DNA of 64,000 nucleotides from Kosakonia quasisacchari (GTDB taxonomy: Bacteria > Pseudomonadota > Gammaproteobacteria > Enterobacterales > Enterobacteriaceae). Shown piece after piece: positions 16,394-25,090 of the stretch. Where the stretch lies: positions 124,001 through 188,000 of the forward strand of contig NZ_SJOP01000006.1 in NCBI RefSeq assembly GCF_004331415.1, read 5' to 3'. Numbering within the stretch: the first letter of the stretch is position 1; every line of letters begins with the position of its first letter. The position numbers and the translations under genes are program-made. The notes beneath the pieces were generated by a model. That model was not told the DNA's origin and did not search any database. It was given only the letters and a program-made list of their open reading frames with translations.

Positions 16394-16927
16394 ATGACAC
16401 GCACACAATCAGAACGCCTGACTCTACGACCGGTTACAACATCTGACGTTGATGACTTATTCAGGATTTATGGCGATCCTGCCACTAACACTTTTAACCC
16501 GGCTGGCCCTTATTCGAATCCAACTCATGCAAAGACAGTCTTGGACCGCTGGGTTAGCCACTGGAAGGAAAATGCTTTCGGGAACTTGGCAATCTCTTTG
16601 CATGAAGCGCCAGAAAAGGTGATTGGATTTGGTGGGTTGAGCATTAGCACTTACGCCGGTATTACCATCAACAATCTCGGGTATCGTTTTGCTACCGAAG
16701 CATGGGGTAAAGGGCTGGCAACTGAGTTTTCACGCTATGCCGTTCGTTATGGATTCGAAAAACTTCAGCTTGAAGCCATCTCGGGTGTCGTCAGAGGAAA
16801 TCATCTTGCATCACAAAAAGTCCTGACGAAAGCAGGATTAAAGTATGTCAGAGAGATCAGCGACATAGATAATGCCCCACCCAGTTTGCTGTTTACTCTC
16901 ACCCTTGATGAGTGGCGCCGTAAATGA
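16394..16927 (+). CDS. GNAT acetyltransferase, RimJ/RimL type
   Basis: 177 residues from ATG 16394 behind AAGGG (an in-frame GTG two codons earlier is possible). The family start SERLTLRPVTTSDVDDLFRIYG is present. The acetyl-CoA region is LGYRFATEAWGKGLATEFSR near residue 100, followed by LEAISGVVRGNHLASQKVLTKAGLKYV, the classic end of RimJ/RimL-like enzymes. Such enzymes acetylate protein N-termini, or small molecules and drugs. The substrate cannot be told. It lies within the island between the recombinase and a long non-coding stretch. Confidence 0.85.
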   Translation: MTRTQSERLTLRPVTTSDVDDLFRIYGDPATNTFNPAGPYSNPTHAKTVLDRWVSHWKENAFGNLAISLHEAPEKVIGFGGLSISTYAGITINNLGYRFATEAWGKGLATEFSRYAVRYGFEKLQLEAISGVVRGNHLASQKVLTKAGLKYVREISDIDNAPPSLLFTLTLDEWRRK

Positions 16928-17619
16928 CAGATGCTTGCACAAAAGATTCAAAATGTTACTATCAGTATACATTTTGGGGTTTTGGTATACAGACGCTTAC
17001 CCAAAATGGCGTATCAACAAGGCTCCGCAACTAGCGGAGCCGGGGTTTAAAGCGGGCGCACCGTTACCCACTGGTCTGGTTCCGAAAGGCGGCGTATGCC
17101 AGGGTGCGTGAGGTTGTGTAAGGTGCTGAGTCTTGGACTTGCACAGCCAATAAGAATAGCGAGTTATCATGTTTTGCAAAGGGCTTACGTTGTGAGCCTT
17201 TTTTAAAGCAGAGTAGCTCACATCGCCGATCCAAGCAGGGACCCAGAAAAGAGGTTACAACTCTGGAAGCCTGATTAGCCAAGTGCCTCACTGCAACACA
17301 TCGCATTGGCCCTTAGGGCTAGTTTTGCTCCCCAGAAAAGAGGTTTAATAAAACATATAAAACAAAACAAGAAGTTAAGAAAAGAAGACAACTCAAGAAC
17401 CAAGTTCTTGTTGTCTTGAGGTTTTAGCTTAACCCCCACCAGAACCCCTAACCCATATGACAAAAGCTACCGGAAAAATTGTCGCGCCGAAAAGTGGATC
17501 TCCTAGGTTTGGAAGCGCCCCTCTCAGGCATTGCGTCCGAAAATTTCCGCAGCGGTGAAGCCGTCCTTATAGTGGCAGTGCAAGCAACAATTCCAGAAAC
17601 CCGCGATATCACACTTTGA
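16928..17619. other. 690-bp island stretch without a clear gene
   Basis: Only short, unconvincing frames are present. Visible structure: a strong hairpin GGCTCCGC / GCGGAGCC (17021-17041), probably the terminator of the acetyltransferase transcript; a 15-bp direct repeat CCCAGAAAAGAGGTT at 17242-17256 and 17331-17345; and a longer hairpin at 17385-17417. A non-coding RNA or a decayed gene is possible. Confidence 0.5.
17385..17417. terminator. Strong hairpin in the non-coding island stretch
   Basis: AAGACAAC-t-CAAGAAC pairs with GTTCTTG-TTGTCTT around CAA, leaving one bulged base. On the plus strand it is followed by GAGGTTTTAG. It could terminate a short plus-strand RNA or belong to an RNA with its own function. 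Confidence 0.4.
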
Positions 17620-18132
17620 CTATAGATCTAAATCCAAAAGAGCCAACCGAAGGTGATTTGCGATGAAGTCTGCTTTAAGAGCGCTATAGCGATGAATATC
17701 ATTGTCGCTTTCCAGCGCCGCAGCACGTTTTATAGCGGCATACTGATCCGCTACTTCTTTGTAATTTATCAAGTAATCACGAAACGCTAGATGCTTAGCG
17801 ATTTGCATATCACCGCTGACGAAAGCGTGCACATGATGACTACGCTGCTCCTCCCCCTTGGTGAAATACCTGCGATTTGGAATACCATTCTCACCACGAG
17901 CAACATATCCGGCTTGTTTCATCTTTTCGTTACAACGATCTAATTCTTTTAAGTCAGTGACTTCCAGCAGTATGTCTATAACGGGTTTTGCTGCTAACCC
18001 GGGCACTGACGTGCTGCCAATATGATGAACCTTAGAAATCACCCTGCCGAGAGTCATCAGCAATAATGAGTTTTCAAACTCGAAAATCTCGGGCCATTGA
18101 TTATTGTAAGGAACGACTGTTACTAACCGCAT
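17620..18132 (-). CDS. GrpB/UPF0157 nucleotidyltransferase-like protein
   Basis: 170 residues from ATG 18132 with AAGG upstream; the in-frame extension to 18276 is unlike the family. The signature HHIGSTSVPGLAAKPVIDILLEV (given in two parts: HHIGSTSVPGL, then AAKPVIDILLEV) matches GrpB-family proteins, which share the nucleotidyltransferase core. LRYFTKG-like and HHVHAF segments and RDYLINYKEVADQYAAIK follow, all typical. The biochemical role in bacteria is poorly known; some homologues are fused to CoaE. It is a common passenger of accessory regions. Confidence 0.85.
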   Translation of the reverse strand: MRLVTVVPYNNQWPEIFEFENSLLLMTLGRVISKVHHIGSTSVPGLAAKPVIDILLEVTDLKELDRCNEKMKQAGYVARGENGIPNRRYFTKGEEQRSHHVHAFVSGDMQIAKHLAFRDYLINYKEVADQYAAIKRAAALESDNDIHRYSALKADFIANHLRLALLDLDL

Positions 18133-18339
18133 ATATACCTTACCATTCCTTTTAAAAATCATTAAATTAGGTAATGAAGCAAAACCAACCCATACTACCA
18201 GAGATCCTCCCTGCGCACCTGATTCACATATCGCGCTTCTGCTGACGAAATAACATCTGATTGGTATTAGCTTCACATATCAATTCAGTTTAGCGCCTCC
18301 ATCAAGGAAGCGTCCAAACACAATGAACGGAGATAACGC

Positions 18340-18672
18340 TTGAGAACCGTCGAAATACTGCAATACACCTTACGCAAAGGAACCGGAACTGATTTTCACG
18401 CCATCATGCAGGAAATCAGCGTTCCCCTACACCAGCGCCACGGGATCGATGTGGTATCGTTTGGTAACTCGCTACATGACTCGGATTGCTACTACCTGAT
18501 TCGCGCCTTTGACAGTGCTGGAAGCATGGCTACGGTTCTTGATGCCTTTTATGCGAGTGATGACTGGCGCAATGGCCCGCGTCAAGACATCATTGGCAGC
18601 ATAGAGACCTGCACGAAAACAGTGATCAGCCTCTCGACGGAAAGTGTGAACGGGCTGCGGGTGCAATCGTAG
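18340..18672 (+). CDS. NIPSNAP-family small protein
   Basis: 110 residues reading from TTG 18340, with GGAG eight bases upstream. The sequence begins MRTVEILQYTLRKGTGTDFH and contains SFGNSLHDSDCYYLIRAFDS. This is the ferredoxin-like dimeric alpha/beta barrel pattern of NIPSNAP proteins, and DAFYASDDWRNGPRQDI follows as in the family. Members can be small oxygenases or stress proteins; no active site can be assigned. It is divergent from the GrpB-like gene. Confidence 0.78.
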   Translation: MRTVEILQYTLRKGTGTDFHAIMQEISVPLHQRHGIDVVSFGNSLHDSDCYYLIRAFDSAGSMATVLDAFYASDDWRNGPRQDIIGSIETCTKTVISLSTESVNGLRVQS

Positions 18673-18782
18673 GTCAAATGACTTCTCCAGACGCGTTTTA
18701 AGCGCTTCCAAATTCTGCACTGTAAATCCACGACCCTTGATAAAAAACGTGCCACAAAGCTTCTTGGCGCGTTTGTCACATC

Positions 18783-20735
18783 CTATGATTTATGTCTGCG
18801 CCGCGCATTGATGACCGCCTTGATACCCGCTTGCGAATCAAACTGCGCAATATCAGGCAGACTGTAGCTAAGCTGTGAAATCACGCCCAATTGCTCTCCC
18901 ACATCAGCATCCTTGCGATAGGTTGTCATCGCGGTGGTGCTGCCACGAACATGTCCAACAAGCTGCGCAATCGTGCGTTCATTGTTCTCAAACTCGTCTA
19001 GAGCATTGATGAAAGTATGCCGCAGTGAATGGAACGTTTTCTTACCGTCACGGGGGAACCCGAGGACTTTGCCAAAGTAGTTTTCGTTAAACCATTTTGA
19101 GGCGCCGGCACGATATCCTTTGATTTTGTTGTGCTTCAACTCAGGGAAAAGACGATCATACCCGGCAGCTTTCAGTGCATCTACATACTCCAGCAACCCT
19201 AGTTCGATAAGTCGCGGATGAATTGGAACCTGACGGATCGCATTCACCGTCTTTAATGATTTATCGCCGCCAGCCTGTGCCTCTTCATCCATCACCTTAT
19301 CCGGCGCATCAAGGTTAAAATCAATATAGGCAATACCGTTTTTATCTTCGCGAATATCCGCCAGATAAAGCTGGCAAAGCTCATTGATGCGCCCGCCCAC
19401 ATATAATGCCAGCAGAGGCAACCAGTAGTGAAACGGGCGGAAGCTTGTATAACGTCCGTATTGATTGGGCGTTCCCGCGCCTTTCTTAAACCAGTCAGCC
19501 GAGAAAATTTGCACTAGTTCATCATCGGTGAAGAGGTCGCGGCGATCCTGCTCACGCACCATCACACGGCGCTGAGCCAGAACATTCTCAGCAGGGTTAT
19601 CAAAAAGATAACGTTCACTCTTCGCCCATTTGAGCATAGAACCCAGTGACTCAATATGCCTGCCAATGGCATCTCGGCTCATAACTGCCTGGCCATCAGC
19701 GAGCGCTATTTCAATAAGCTTTTGCGTATCTGAAATCTTGTATTTTCGCCGCATCAAATACAGATTACCGGGCATATTCTGCATTTTGGTGACGTAATCT
19801 TTCACTACGTCACGATTCAGTTCACCTAGAGTTAAATCGCCCATGACCTCTGTGAAGTGTTCAATTCTGGAACGAATTTTCCCCTCACTGGCCAACTTGA
19901 TATCACCCGTATTTTTATAGACCAAAAACGCTTCCAGCAATGCTGAAACAGTCATGCTCGCATATGTCGGGTTGCAATACGGGTTGATGGTAGCGGCCAC
20001 AGGAATCGCTGGTGTTACAACTGCCGGAGCACATGGCAGAGCACTTAATTTTGGCTCTGATTTCGTAAGCGCCTTATCCCAGGCGCTACGTAGTTTTTCA
20101 GCCTGCACGTTGTTGATGAACAAAGAACTTGCGTTCAGCGTCACCCCGGGTAAATCCAACAGCCAGAGAGAAAGCGGATTGCCATTGTTAGCTCTGAATG
20201 CAGTGGCCTCAACCTTTCGTCCGTTCAGCAATTCAACAAGCGCAAACTGCGGTTGGTAAAGCTGCATATAACCGTTTACCGCAGCCTCGGCACCGTCATG
20301 CGCAACGTTGTTTAAAACGAATCCATGCGTGTCAGGATCACGGTCAAGCGTGCTGAAATCATCAATCAGGAAGCCACGCTGATTCGACACAAGGGCATAA
20401 AGCGGCACATTGTCTGCCAGAAGATGTTGGACGACAGTCTCAAGCCCAACACCAAACGAATCGCAAAACAACGCCAGGCTGATTTTGCCAGCGCCAGTCA
20501 ACAATGGGGCATTACCCCCGATTTTCTCTTTATCCACTTGCCTGAACTCTTCCAGAGACGCATACCACTTCTCCAGCAAACGCGCGGCAATAGCTCTGGC
20601 ATTTGCAAGGTGGGTTGTGCGGGTAGATGCATGAATTTCACGCTGCCCTATCAGGGCACGATAACGAACCGGAACGGTGATCCGCAGAACATAAATACCG
20701 CTTGGACGTCGATAGAGATTATCACGCTGCGCCAT
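18783..20735 (-). CDS. Large tyrosine site-specific integrase of the island
   Basis: 650 residues. The N-terminus, RRPSGIYVLRITVPVRYR with ASTRTTHLANARAIAARLLE, is the DUF6538-type start seen in large phage-like integrases. The core-binding region lies at about 265-380. The catalytic domain shows LYVGGRINELCQLYLADI (first Arg), FHSLRHTFINAL (H-x-x-R) and LVGHVRGSTTAMTTYRK with the nucleophile Tyr. The gene starts 90 bp from the tRNA-Gly 3' end, the usual place for an integrase that uses that tRNA as its attachment site. It should catalyse integration, and excision with an accessory factor not seen here. Confidence 0.92.
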   Translation of the reverse strand: MAQRDNLYRRPSGIYVLRITVPVRYRALIGQREIHASTRTTHLANARAIAARLLEKWYASLEEFRQVDKEKIGGNAPLLTGAGKISLALFCDSFGVGLETVVQHLLADNVPLYALVSNQRGFLIDDFSTLDRDPDTHGFVLNNVAHDGAEAAVNGYMQLYQPQFALVELLNGRKVEATAFRANNGNPLSLWLLDLPGVTLNASSLFINNVQAEKLRSAWDKALTKSEPKLSALPCAPAVVTPAIPVAATINPYCNPTYASMTVSALLEAFLVYKNTGDIKLASEGKIRSRIEHFTEVMGDLTLGELNRDVVKDYVTKMQNMPGNLYLMRRKYKISDTQKLIEIALADGQAVMSRDAIGRHIESLGSMLKWAKSERYLFDNPAENVLAQRRVMVREQDRRDLFTDDELVQIFSADWFKKGAGTPNQYGRYTSFRPFHYWLPLLALYVGGRINELCQLYLADIREDKNGIAYIDFNLDAPDKVMDEEAQAGGDKSLKTVNAIRQVPIHPRLIELGLLEYVDALKAAGYDRLFPELKHNKIKGYRAGASKWFNENYFGKVLGFPRDGKKTFHSLRHTFINALDEFENNERTIAQLVGHVRGSTTAMTTYRKDADVGEQLGVISQLSYSLPDIAQFDSQAGIKAVINARRRHKS

Positions 20736-20818
20736 CGGCTGTATGAACCCTTTGTAGTAGGATCACGAGCGCCGTCACGTATGAATCAGAAAAAGGCTCA
20801 GGAATGAATACGTTAGGT

Positions 20819-20842
20819 GAATTCTGGAGCGGGCGAAGGGAA
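20819..20842. repeat. attR-like repeat in the tRNA-Gly 3' end
   Basis: 24 bp identical to 11699-11722, here part of the intact tRNA-Gly gene. Recombination at the 3' end restores a functional tRNA after integration. Confidence 0.85.
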
Positions 20843-20898
20843 TCGAACCCTCGTATAGAGCTTGGGAAGCTCTCGTTCTACCATTGAACTACGCCCGC
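20825..20898 (-). tRNA. glyU: tRNA-Gly, anticodon CCC
   Basis: 74 nt on the minus strand with an acceptor stem GCGGGCG, a T arm with GGTTCGATTCC, an encoded CCA end, and the anticodon loop TTCCCAA. This is the glycine tRNA with anticodon CCC, known as glyU in E. coli, where it also lies near ygeR. It is the integration target of the island on its 3' side. Confidence 0.95.
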
Positions 20899-21099
20899 AT
20901 TGAAGTGCGACAGGCATTATAACCTCTTAGCGCGTGAGAGCAAGGCGAGTTTACGGGTAACTGCTGGAGTTTTAAGCAATTAATTCTCCGAAGTGTAGCG
21001 CCATCATTTTGTTGCGAAAATTAGGACAACATAACCTCCCGCGTTACGCTTTCAGGCATAGCATAGCTCCCGTTTTCCCCCTCATTTCAGAGAATCGCT

Positions 21100-21516
21100 A
21101 TGAATGCTAAGCCGTTGGTTTTGGGATTTATTATTTTGACGGGTTCGTTGAATACTGCACTGGCGGATAGTTGCCAATCCAACATTTTTGGTGGGCAGGA
21201 TTGCCGCTATGACGATGGCACAACATCCAGCAGCCGGGCCAATATTTTCGGTGGGCAGGATACCAATTACAGCGACGGAAGAATGACAACCAGCCGAGCC
21301 AATATTTTTGGCGGGCAAGATACGACGTCCAATGACGGTAAATCATCCAGCAGCAGAGCCAATATCTTTGGTGGCCAGGACACCGATTACAGCGATGGTA
21401 GCCATTCCAGCAGCCGGGCTAACATTTTCGACGGCCAGGATACTGACTACAGCAACGGTAAGTCCTCAACCAGCCGTGCGAATATCTTCGGCGGGCAAGA
21501 CACACATAACAATTAA
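21100..21516 (+). CDS. Secreted protein of 20-residue tandem repeats
   Basis: 138 residues. A signal peptide (residues 1-22) ends TALA. The mature part is five full 20-residue units plus a partial sixth: (S/A)NIFGGQDxxYSDGxxSSSR, at 27-46, 47-66, 67-86, 87-106, 107-126 and 127-138. The core NIFGGQD is nearly invariant (one NIFDGQD), while the ends vary in Asp/Asn/Ser. Cys25 and Cys35 lie at the start. Regular spacing and Gly/Asp/Asn turns suggest a beta-solenoid or a repeat that binds metal or a surface. I do not recognise the family. A terminator follows the gene. Confidence 0.72.
   Translation: MNAKPLVLGFIILTGSLNTALADSCQSNIFGGQDCRYDDGTTSSSRANIFGGQDTNYSDGRMTTSRANIFGGQDTTSNDGKSSSSRANIFGGQDTDYSDGSHSSSRANIFDGQDTDYSNGKSSTSRANIFGGQDTHNN
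21178..21513 (+). repeat. 60-bp coding tandem repeat
   Basis: Five 60-bp units and a 36-bp partial one, in phase with the codons of the secreted repeat protein. The DNA units differ at many third positions, so the array is not a fresh expansion. Confidence 0.85.
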
Positions 21517-21534
21517 TTCCAGACCGGTACCCAA

Positions 21535-21563
21535 GCTAACAGGCCGGGCGACCGCCTGTTAGC
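21535..21563. terminator. Terminator between the convergent repeat-protein and ygeR genes
   Basis: Perfect 10-bp inverted repeat GCTAACAGGC / GCCTGTTAGC with a 9-base loop, followed on the plus strand by TTTACTC. It sits nine bases before the ygeR stop and can serve both strands. Confidence 0.75.
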
Positions 21564-21571
21564 TTTACTCA

Positions 21572-22306
21572 TCAGCATTTCGGTGGGCTGCCCTGAGGCG
21601 GTAAATAACGCAGCGGATCGATAGCCGTCGCCTTATAGCGCAGTTGGAAGTGCAAGCGCACTGAATCCGCGTCGCTGCTGCCCATGGTGGCGATTTTCTG
21701 CCCGGCTTTCACGCTCTGCCCATTGTTAACCAGCAGCGTGTCGTTATGCGCGTAAGCGGTAATGTACTCTTCGCTGTGCTTAATCATGATCAAATTACCG
21801 TAGCCGCGCAGCTGATTGCCGACATAGACCACCTTCCCGGCCCCGGAAGCATAAACCGGTTGACCACGTGTCCCGGCAATATCAATACCTTTGTTCCCGC
21901 CATCAGACGTGGAATAGGTCATGATGATTTTTCCGGTTGTCGGCCAGCGCCAGCAGCGCTGCCCCACCGGCGGCCACGACGCGAGCGGAACCTGCGAAGA
22001 AGGCACCACTTTCGCAGTCTTTGTACCCGATTTTGTCGAAGATGAAGTGGTTTTTGACGCCCCATTCACTTTCAGCCGCTGCCCCACTTCAATGGTGTAC
22101 GGCGGCGAAATACCGTTCATGCTGGCCAGATCTTTTACGCTGGTGCCGGTAATACGGGATATGCGGTACAGCGTATCGCCCCGCTTCACCGTATAAACGG
22201 AACCGGAATAAGTCGCGTTATTTCCGGCGCAACTCGCCAGCAGCAAGCTGATTGCCAGGCAAACGACAATACGAAACGGGCTTTTCGTCAGGCATCCTGC
22301 GCGCAA
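21572..22306 (-). CDS. ygeR: YgeR (ActS) LysM/LytM amidase-activator lipoprotein
   Basis: 244 residues starting at TTG 22306, which lies 8 bases after GAGG and aligns with the E. coli start. A lipoprotein signal ends LLLASC (lipobox). A LysM domain follows at about 36-80 (YTVKRGDTLYRISRITGTSV), then a LytM/M23 domain at about 115-240. Catalytic residues are changed: NKGIDIAG replaces the His-containing HxGxD site and RLHFQLR replaces HxH. This fits a non-enzymatic activator of the AmiA/B/C cell-wall amidases, as known for ActS. It lies near glyU as in E. coli. Confidence 0.93.
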   Translation of the reverse strand: MRAGCLTKSPFRIVVCLAISLLLASCAGNNATYSGSVYTVKRGDTLYRISRITGTSVKDLASMNGISPPYTIEVGQRLKVNGASKTTSSSTKSGTKTAKVVPSSQVPLASWPPVGQRCWRWPTTGKIIMTYSTSDGGNKGIDIAGTRGQPVYASGAGKVVYVGNQLRGYGNLIMIKHSEEYITAYAHNDTLLVNNGQSVKAGQKIATMGSSDADSVRLHFQLRYKATAIDPLRYLPPQGSPPKC

Positions 22307-22371
22307 AACAGATCCTCGAGTAGAATAAATGGCGACATATCATACCAGCCGCTCGCCGGTTGCTAAACCCT

Positions 22372-22680
22372 TCAAACTGACTTGCGCGCAATCGGGTAAC
22401 CCTGCGCGACGATTTCCATTATCTCCGGCAAATAAGGCGTGGAGGGCATCTTCACCAGCGCCGGGTAAAATACCTGCGGTGAGGGAAACACATTCACCAC
22501 ATGGCAATGGCTGAGTTTGTCGGCGTCGACTTCCGATGGGGGCAGTAGCGTTGCTGCAGCGAGACCTGACGCCAGCCACTCCAGAATCCCCCCGGATGAG
22601 TGATATGCATAATCACCTTCGGATGACCGCCCGCTTGACGAAACCGATCGGCAGGTGCCACGCGCGGTCTTTATCCTGCA
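22372..22680 (-). pseudogene. C-terminal fragment of a LysR-type regulator
   Basis: A minus-strand frame encodes FRQAGGHPKVIMHITHPGGI and LEWLASGLAAATLLPPSEV, then a short C-terminal helix before a stop at 22372. This matches the end of a LysR substrate-binding domain. In-frame stops lie just upstream, and no helix-turn-helix half is present before idi, so this is the remnant of a lost gene. Confidence 0.5.
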
Positions 22681-22785
22681 TATGATCCCTGGGATAGGAT
22701 GGGCGACTTCTCCTGTGCGGACGGTTTAATCACGGTGGCGTACGAGATGCGAATGTGTAATATCAAGCCCTTGCCGGAGGTAAAC

Positions 22786-22848
22786 ATGCTTCCCGATCTG
22801 GTGCTGGTGATGTCCTTTTCCGCTCTCTGGGCCACTCTTTTTATCTGA
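22786..22848 (+). CDS. Possible 20-residue membrane peptide
   Basis: ATG 22786 follows an excellent GGAGG site at 6 bases. It encodes MLPDLVLVMSFSALWATLFI and a stop, enough for one membrane helix. Such short hydrophobic peptides occur in enterics as regulators. It may instead be a chance remnant of the decayed region between ygeR and idi. Confidence 0.35.
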   Translation: MLPDLVLVMSFSALWATLFI

Positions 22849-22963
22849 GCCTCGGATATACTAGCGCTTGCCCGGTGGCGCTATGCGTGACTTACCGCGA
22901 GATCGCACTCTCCTAACCTGTCACTCACAGCATCGCCCGGCGTGGTTATGTTCGGGAGTCGTT

Positions 22964-23515
22964 ATGGTTATTCAAGAACACGTTATTTTGCTTAACGACC
23001 AGGGAGAGGTTCTCGGCACGCAGGAAAAATACGCCGCGCACACATCGCACACACCACTGCACCTGGCTTTCTCCTCCTGGCTTTTTCGCCCGACAGGCGA
23101 ATGTCTGGTTACCCGCCGCGCAATGAGTAAAAAAGCCTGGCCCGGCGTCTGGACCAACTCAGTTTGCGGCCATCCGCAAATGGGAGAAACCGTCGAGCAG
23201 GCGATTATCCGCCGTTGCCGCTACGAAATCGGTGCTGAAATCGCCACTATCACCGCCATCGCACCGGGTTTCCGTTACCGGGAAACCGATCCTTCAGGCA
23301 TTGTCGAAAATGAGATATGCCCGGTTTTTGCCGCAGAGATTGTATCGTCGCTTAAAATAAACAGCGATGAAGTAATGGAGTATCAGTGGGTTGAACTGGA
23401 TGCATTGCTGCGTGCGCTCAACGCTGCGCCCTGGGCTTTCAGCCCGTGGATGGCGGCAGAAGCCGCAAGTGCTGAACATCAGTTGCGGCAATTTGCCGCA
23501 GAATTAGCGCAATAA
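22964..23515 (+). CDS. idi: Isopentenyl-diphosphate delta-isomerase
   Basis: 183 residues from ATG 22964, with GGGAG before it; an upstream in-frame start at 22868 lacks support. It interconverts isopentenyl and dimethylallyl diphosphate in isoprenoid synthesis. The Nudix-type core is visible: [20 protein letters not shown] with the catalytic Cys near residue 67, [16 protein letters not shown], and [10 protein letters not shown] with the catalytic Glu. Length matches E. coli Idi. A bidirectional terminator separates it from lysS. Confidence 0.96.
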   Translation: MVIQEHVILLNDQGEVLGTQEKYAAHTSHTPLHLAFSSWLFRPTGECLVTRRAMSKKAWPGVWTNSVCGHPQMGETVEQAIIRRCRYEIGAEIATITAIAPGFRYRETDPSGIVENEICPVFAAEIVSSLKINSDEVMEYQWVELDALLRALNAAPWAFSPWMAAEAASAEHQLRQFAAELAQ

Positions 23516-23552
23516 AAAAGCCCCGACGCCACAAACGCCGGGGCTTTTTTTA
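23514..23552. terminator. Bidirectional terminator between idi and lysS
   Basis: AAAAAAGCCCCG and CGGGGCTTTTTTT flank a short loop, with A and T runs on both sides. It serves the convergent idi and lysS transcripts. Confidence 0.93.
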
Positions 23553-23563
23553 TCGCTGAGCGA

Positions 23564-25081
23564 TTATTTTACCGGACGCATCGCTGGGAACAGGATCACA
23601 TCACGAATGGTGTGGCTGTTGGTGAACAACATCACCATACGGTCGATACCGATGCCCAGACCGGCAGTTGGCGGTAAGCCGTGTTCCAGCGCGGTCACGT
23701 AGTCTTCGTCGAAGAACATGGCTTCGTCGTCGCCTGCTGCTTTCGCATCAACCTGATCCTGGAAGCGCTGCGCCTGATCTTCTGCGTCGTTCAGCTCGCT
23801 AAAACCGTTACCGATTTCACGCCCGCCAATGAAGAACTCAAAGCGATCGGTGATTTCCGGGTTCTGATCGTTACGACGCGCCAACGGCGAGACTTCCGCC
23901 GGGTATTCGGTAATGAAAGTCGGCTGGATCAAGTGTGCTTCTGCCACTTCTTCGAAGATCTCAGTGACAATACGGCCCAGACCCCAGCTCTTCTCAACCT
24001 TGATACCGATACTTTCAGCAATCGCCTTCGCGCTGTCGAAGTTATCCAGATCCGCCATGTTGGTTTCCGGGCGGTATTTCTTGATCGCTTCGCGCATGGT
24101 CAGTTTTTCGAACGGCTTACCGAAATCGAACACTTCGTCGCCGTAAGGCACTTCGGTTTTACCGAGGATGTTCTGCGCAAGCGTACGGAACAGGGATTCG
24201 GTCAGTTCGATCAGATCTTTGTAATCCGCGTACGCCATATAGAGTTCCATCATGGTGAACTCGGGGTTATGGCGAACGGAAATACCTTCGTTACGGAAGT
24301 TGCGGTTAATTTCGAATACGCGCTCGAAGCCGCCAACCACCAGACGTTTGAGGTACAGTTCCGGCGCGATACGCAGGTACATGTCGAGATCCAGCGCGTT
24401 ATGGTGGGTGATAAACGGACGCGCAGAGGCACCGCCCGGGATCACCTGCATCATCGGCGTTTCCACTTCCATAAAGTCGCGGCCTACCATGAACTGACGG
24501 ATACCAGCCAGGATCTGTGAACGCACTTTAAAGGTGTTACGGGATTCATCATTCGAGATGAGATCCAGGTAACGCTGACGATAACGCGCTTCCTGATCCT
24601 GCAAACCGTGGAATTTATCCGGCAGCGGGCGCAGCGCCTTAGTCAACAAACGCAGCTCAGTGCAATGGATAGAGAGTTCACCAGTTTTGGTCTTGAACAG
24701 CTTGCCACGTGCGCCGAGGATGTCGCCCAGATCCCATTTTTTGAACTGCTCGTTATAGACGCCTTCCGCCAGATCGTCACGTGAGACATACAGCTGAATG
24801 CGGCCACCAACGTCCTGCAAGGTGACGAAAGAGGCTTTACCCATGATGCGGCGGGTCATCATACGGCCCGCTACAGCAACTTCGATACCCAGCGCTTCCA
24901 GCTCTTCGTTCTCTTTGGCATCGAATTGCGCGTGCAGCTTGTCAGAGGTCTGATCGCGGCGGAAATCGTTCGGGAACGCCACGCCCTGCTCACGCAGTTG
25001 CGCCAGCTTCTCACGGCGGGTTTTCAGTTCATTATTAAGATCGACTGCCGTGTCAGCGCTTTGTGCTTGTTGTTCAGACAT
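23564..25081 (-). CDS. lysS: Lysyl-tRNA synthetase, class II
   Basis: 505 residues. It charges tRNA-Lys in the cytosol. An N-terminal OB-fold anticodon domain covers about residues 60-150 ([19 protein letters not shown]). The class II motifs are visible: motif 2 [20 protein letters not shown] with [11 protein letters not shown], and motif 3 [16 protein letters not shown] near the end. It follows prfB by 9 bp, the conserved prfB-lysS operon, so its expression depends on the prfB frameshift-regulated message. Confidence 0.97.
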   Translation of the reverse strand: MSEQQAQSADTAVDLNNELKTRREKLAQLREQGVAFPNDFRRDQTSDKLHAQFDAKENEELEALGIEVAVAGRMMTRRIMGKASFVTLQDVGGRIQLYVSRDDLAEGVYNEQFKKWDLGDILGARGKLFKTKTGELSIHCTELRLLTKALRPLPDKFHGLQDQEARYRQRYLDLISNDESRNTFKVRSQILAGIRQFMVGRDFMEVETPMMQVIPGGASARPFITHHNALDLDMYLRIAPELYLKRLVVGGFERVFEINRNFRNEGISVRHNPEFTMMELYMAYADYKDLIELTESLFRTLAQNILGKTEVPYGDEVFDFGKPFEKLTMREAIKKYRPETNMADLDNFDSAKAIAESIGIKVEKSWGLGRIVTEIFEEVAEAHLIQPTFITEYPAEVSPLARRNDQNPEITDRFEFFIGGREIGNGFSELNDAEDQAQRFQDQVDAKAAGDDEAMFFDEDYVTALEHGLPPTAGLGIGIDRMVMLFTNSHTIRDVILFPAMRPVK

Positions 25082-25090
25082 GTTGGTTCC

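Larger units (their letters stand above)
11699..20842. mobile_element. Integrated genomic island at tRNA-Gly(CCC)
   Basis: A 9.1-kb segment bounded by 24-bp direct repeats, inserted at the 3' end of tRNA-Gly(CCC). A large tyrosine recombinase is encoded next to the intact tRNA, reading away from it. Cargo genes have mixed base composition, with one very AT-rich gene at 14.5 kb, and a serine recombinase is present too. No conjugation or phage structural genes are visible, so it is a small integrative element or the remnant of one. Confidence 0.85.

Noticed and set aside
21178..21513. Regular 60-bp repeats considered as a CRISPR array
   Set aside because: Units are contiguous without unique spacers, lie in one reading frame and encode a signal-bearing repeat protein.
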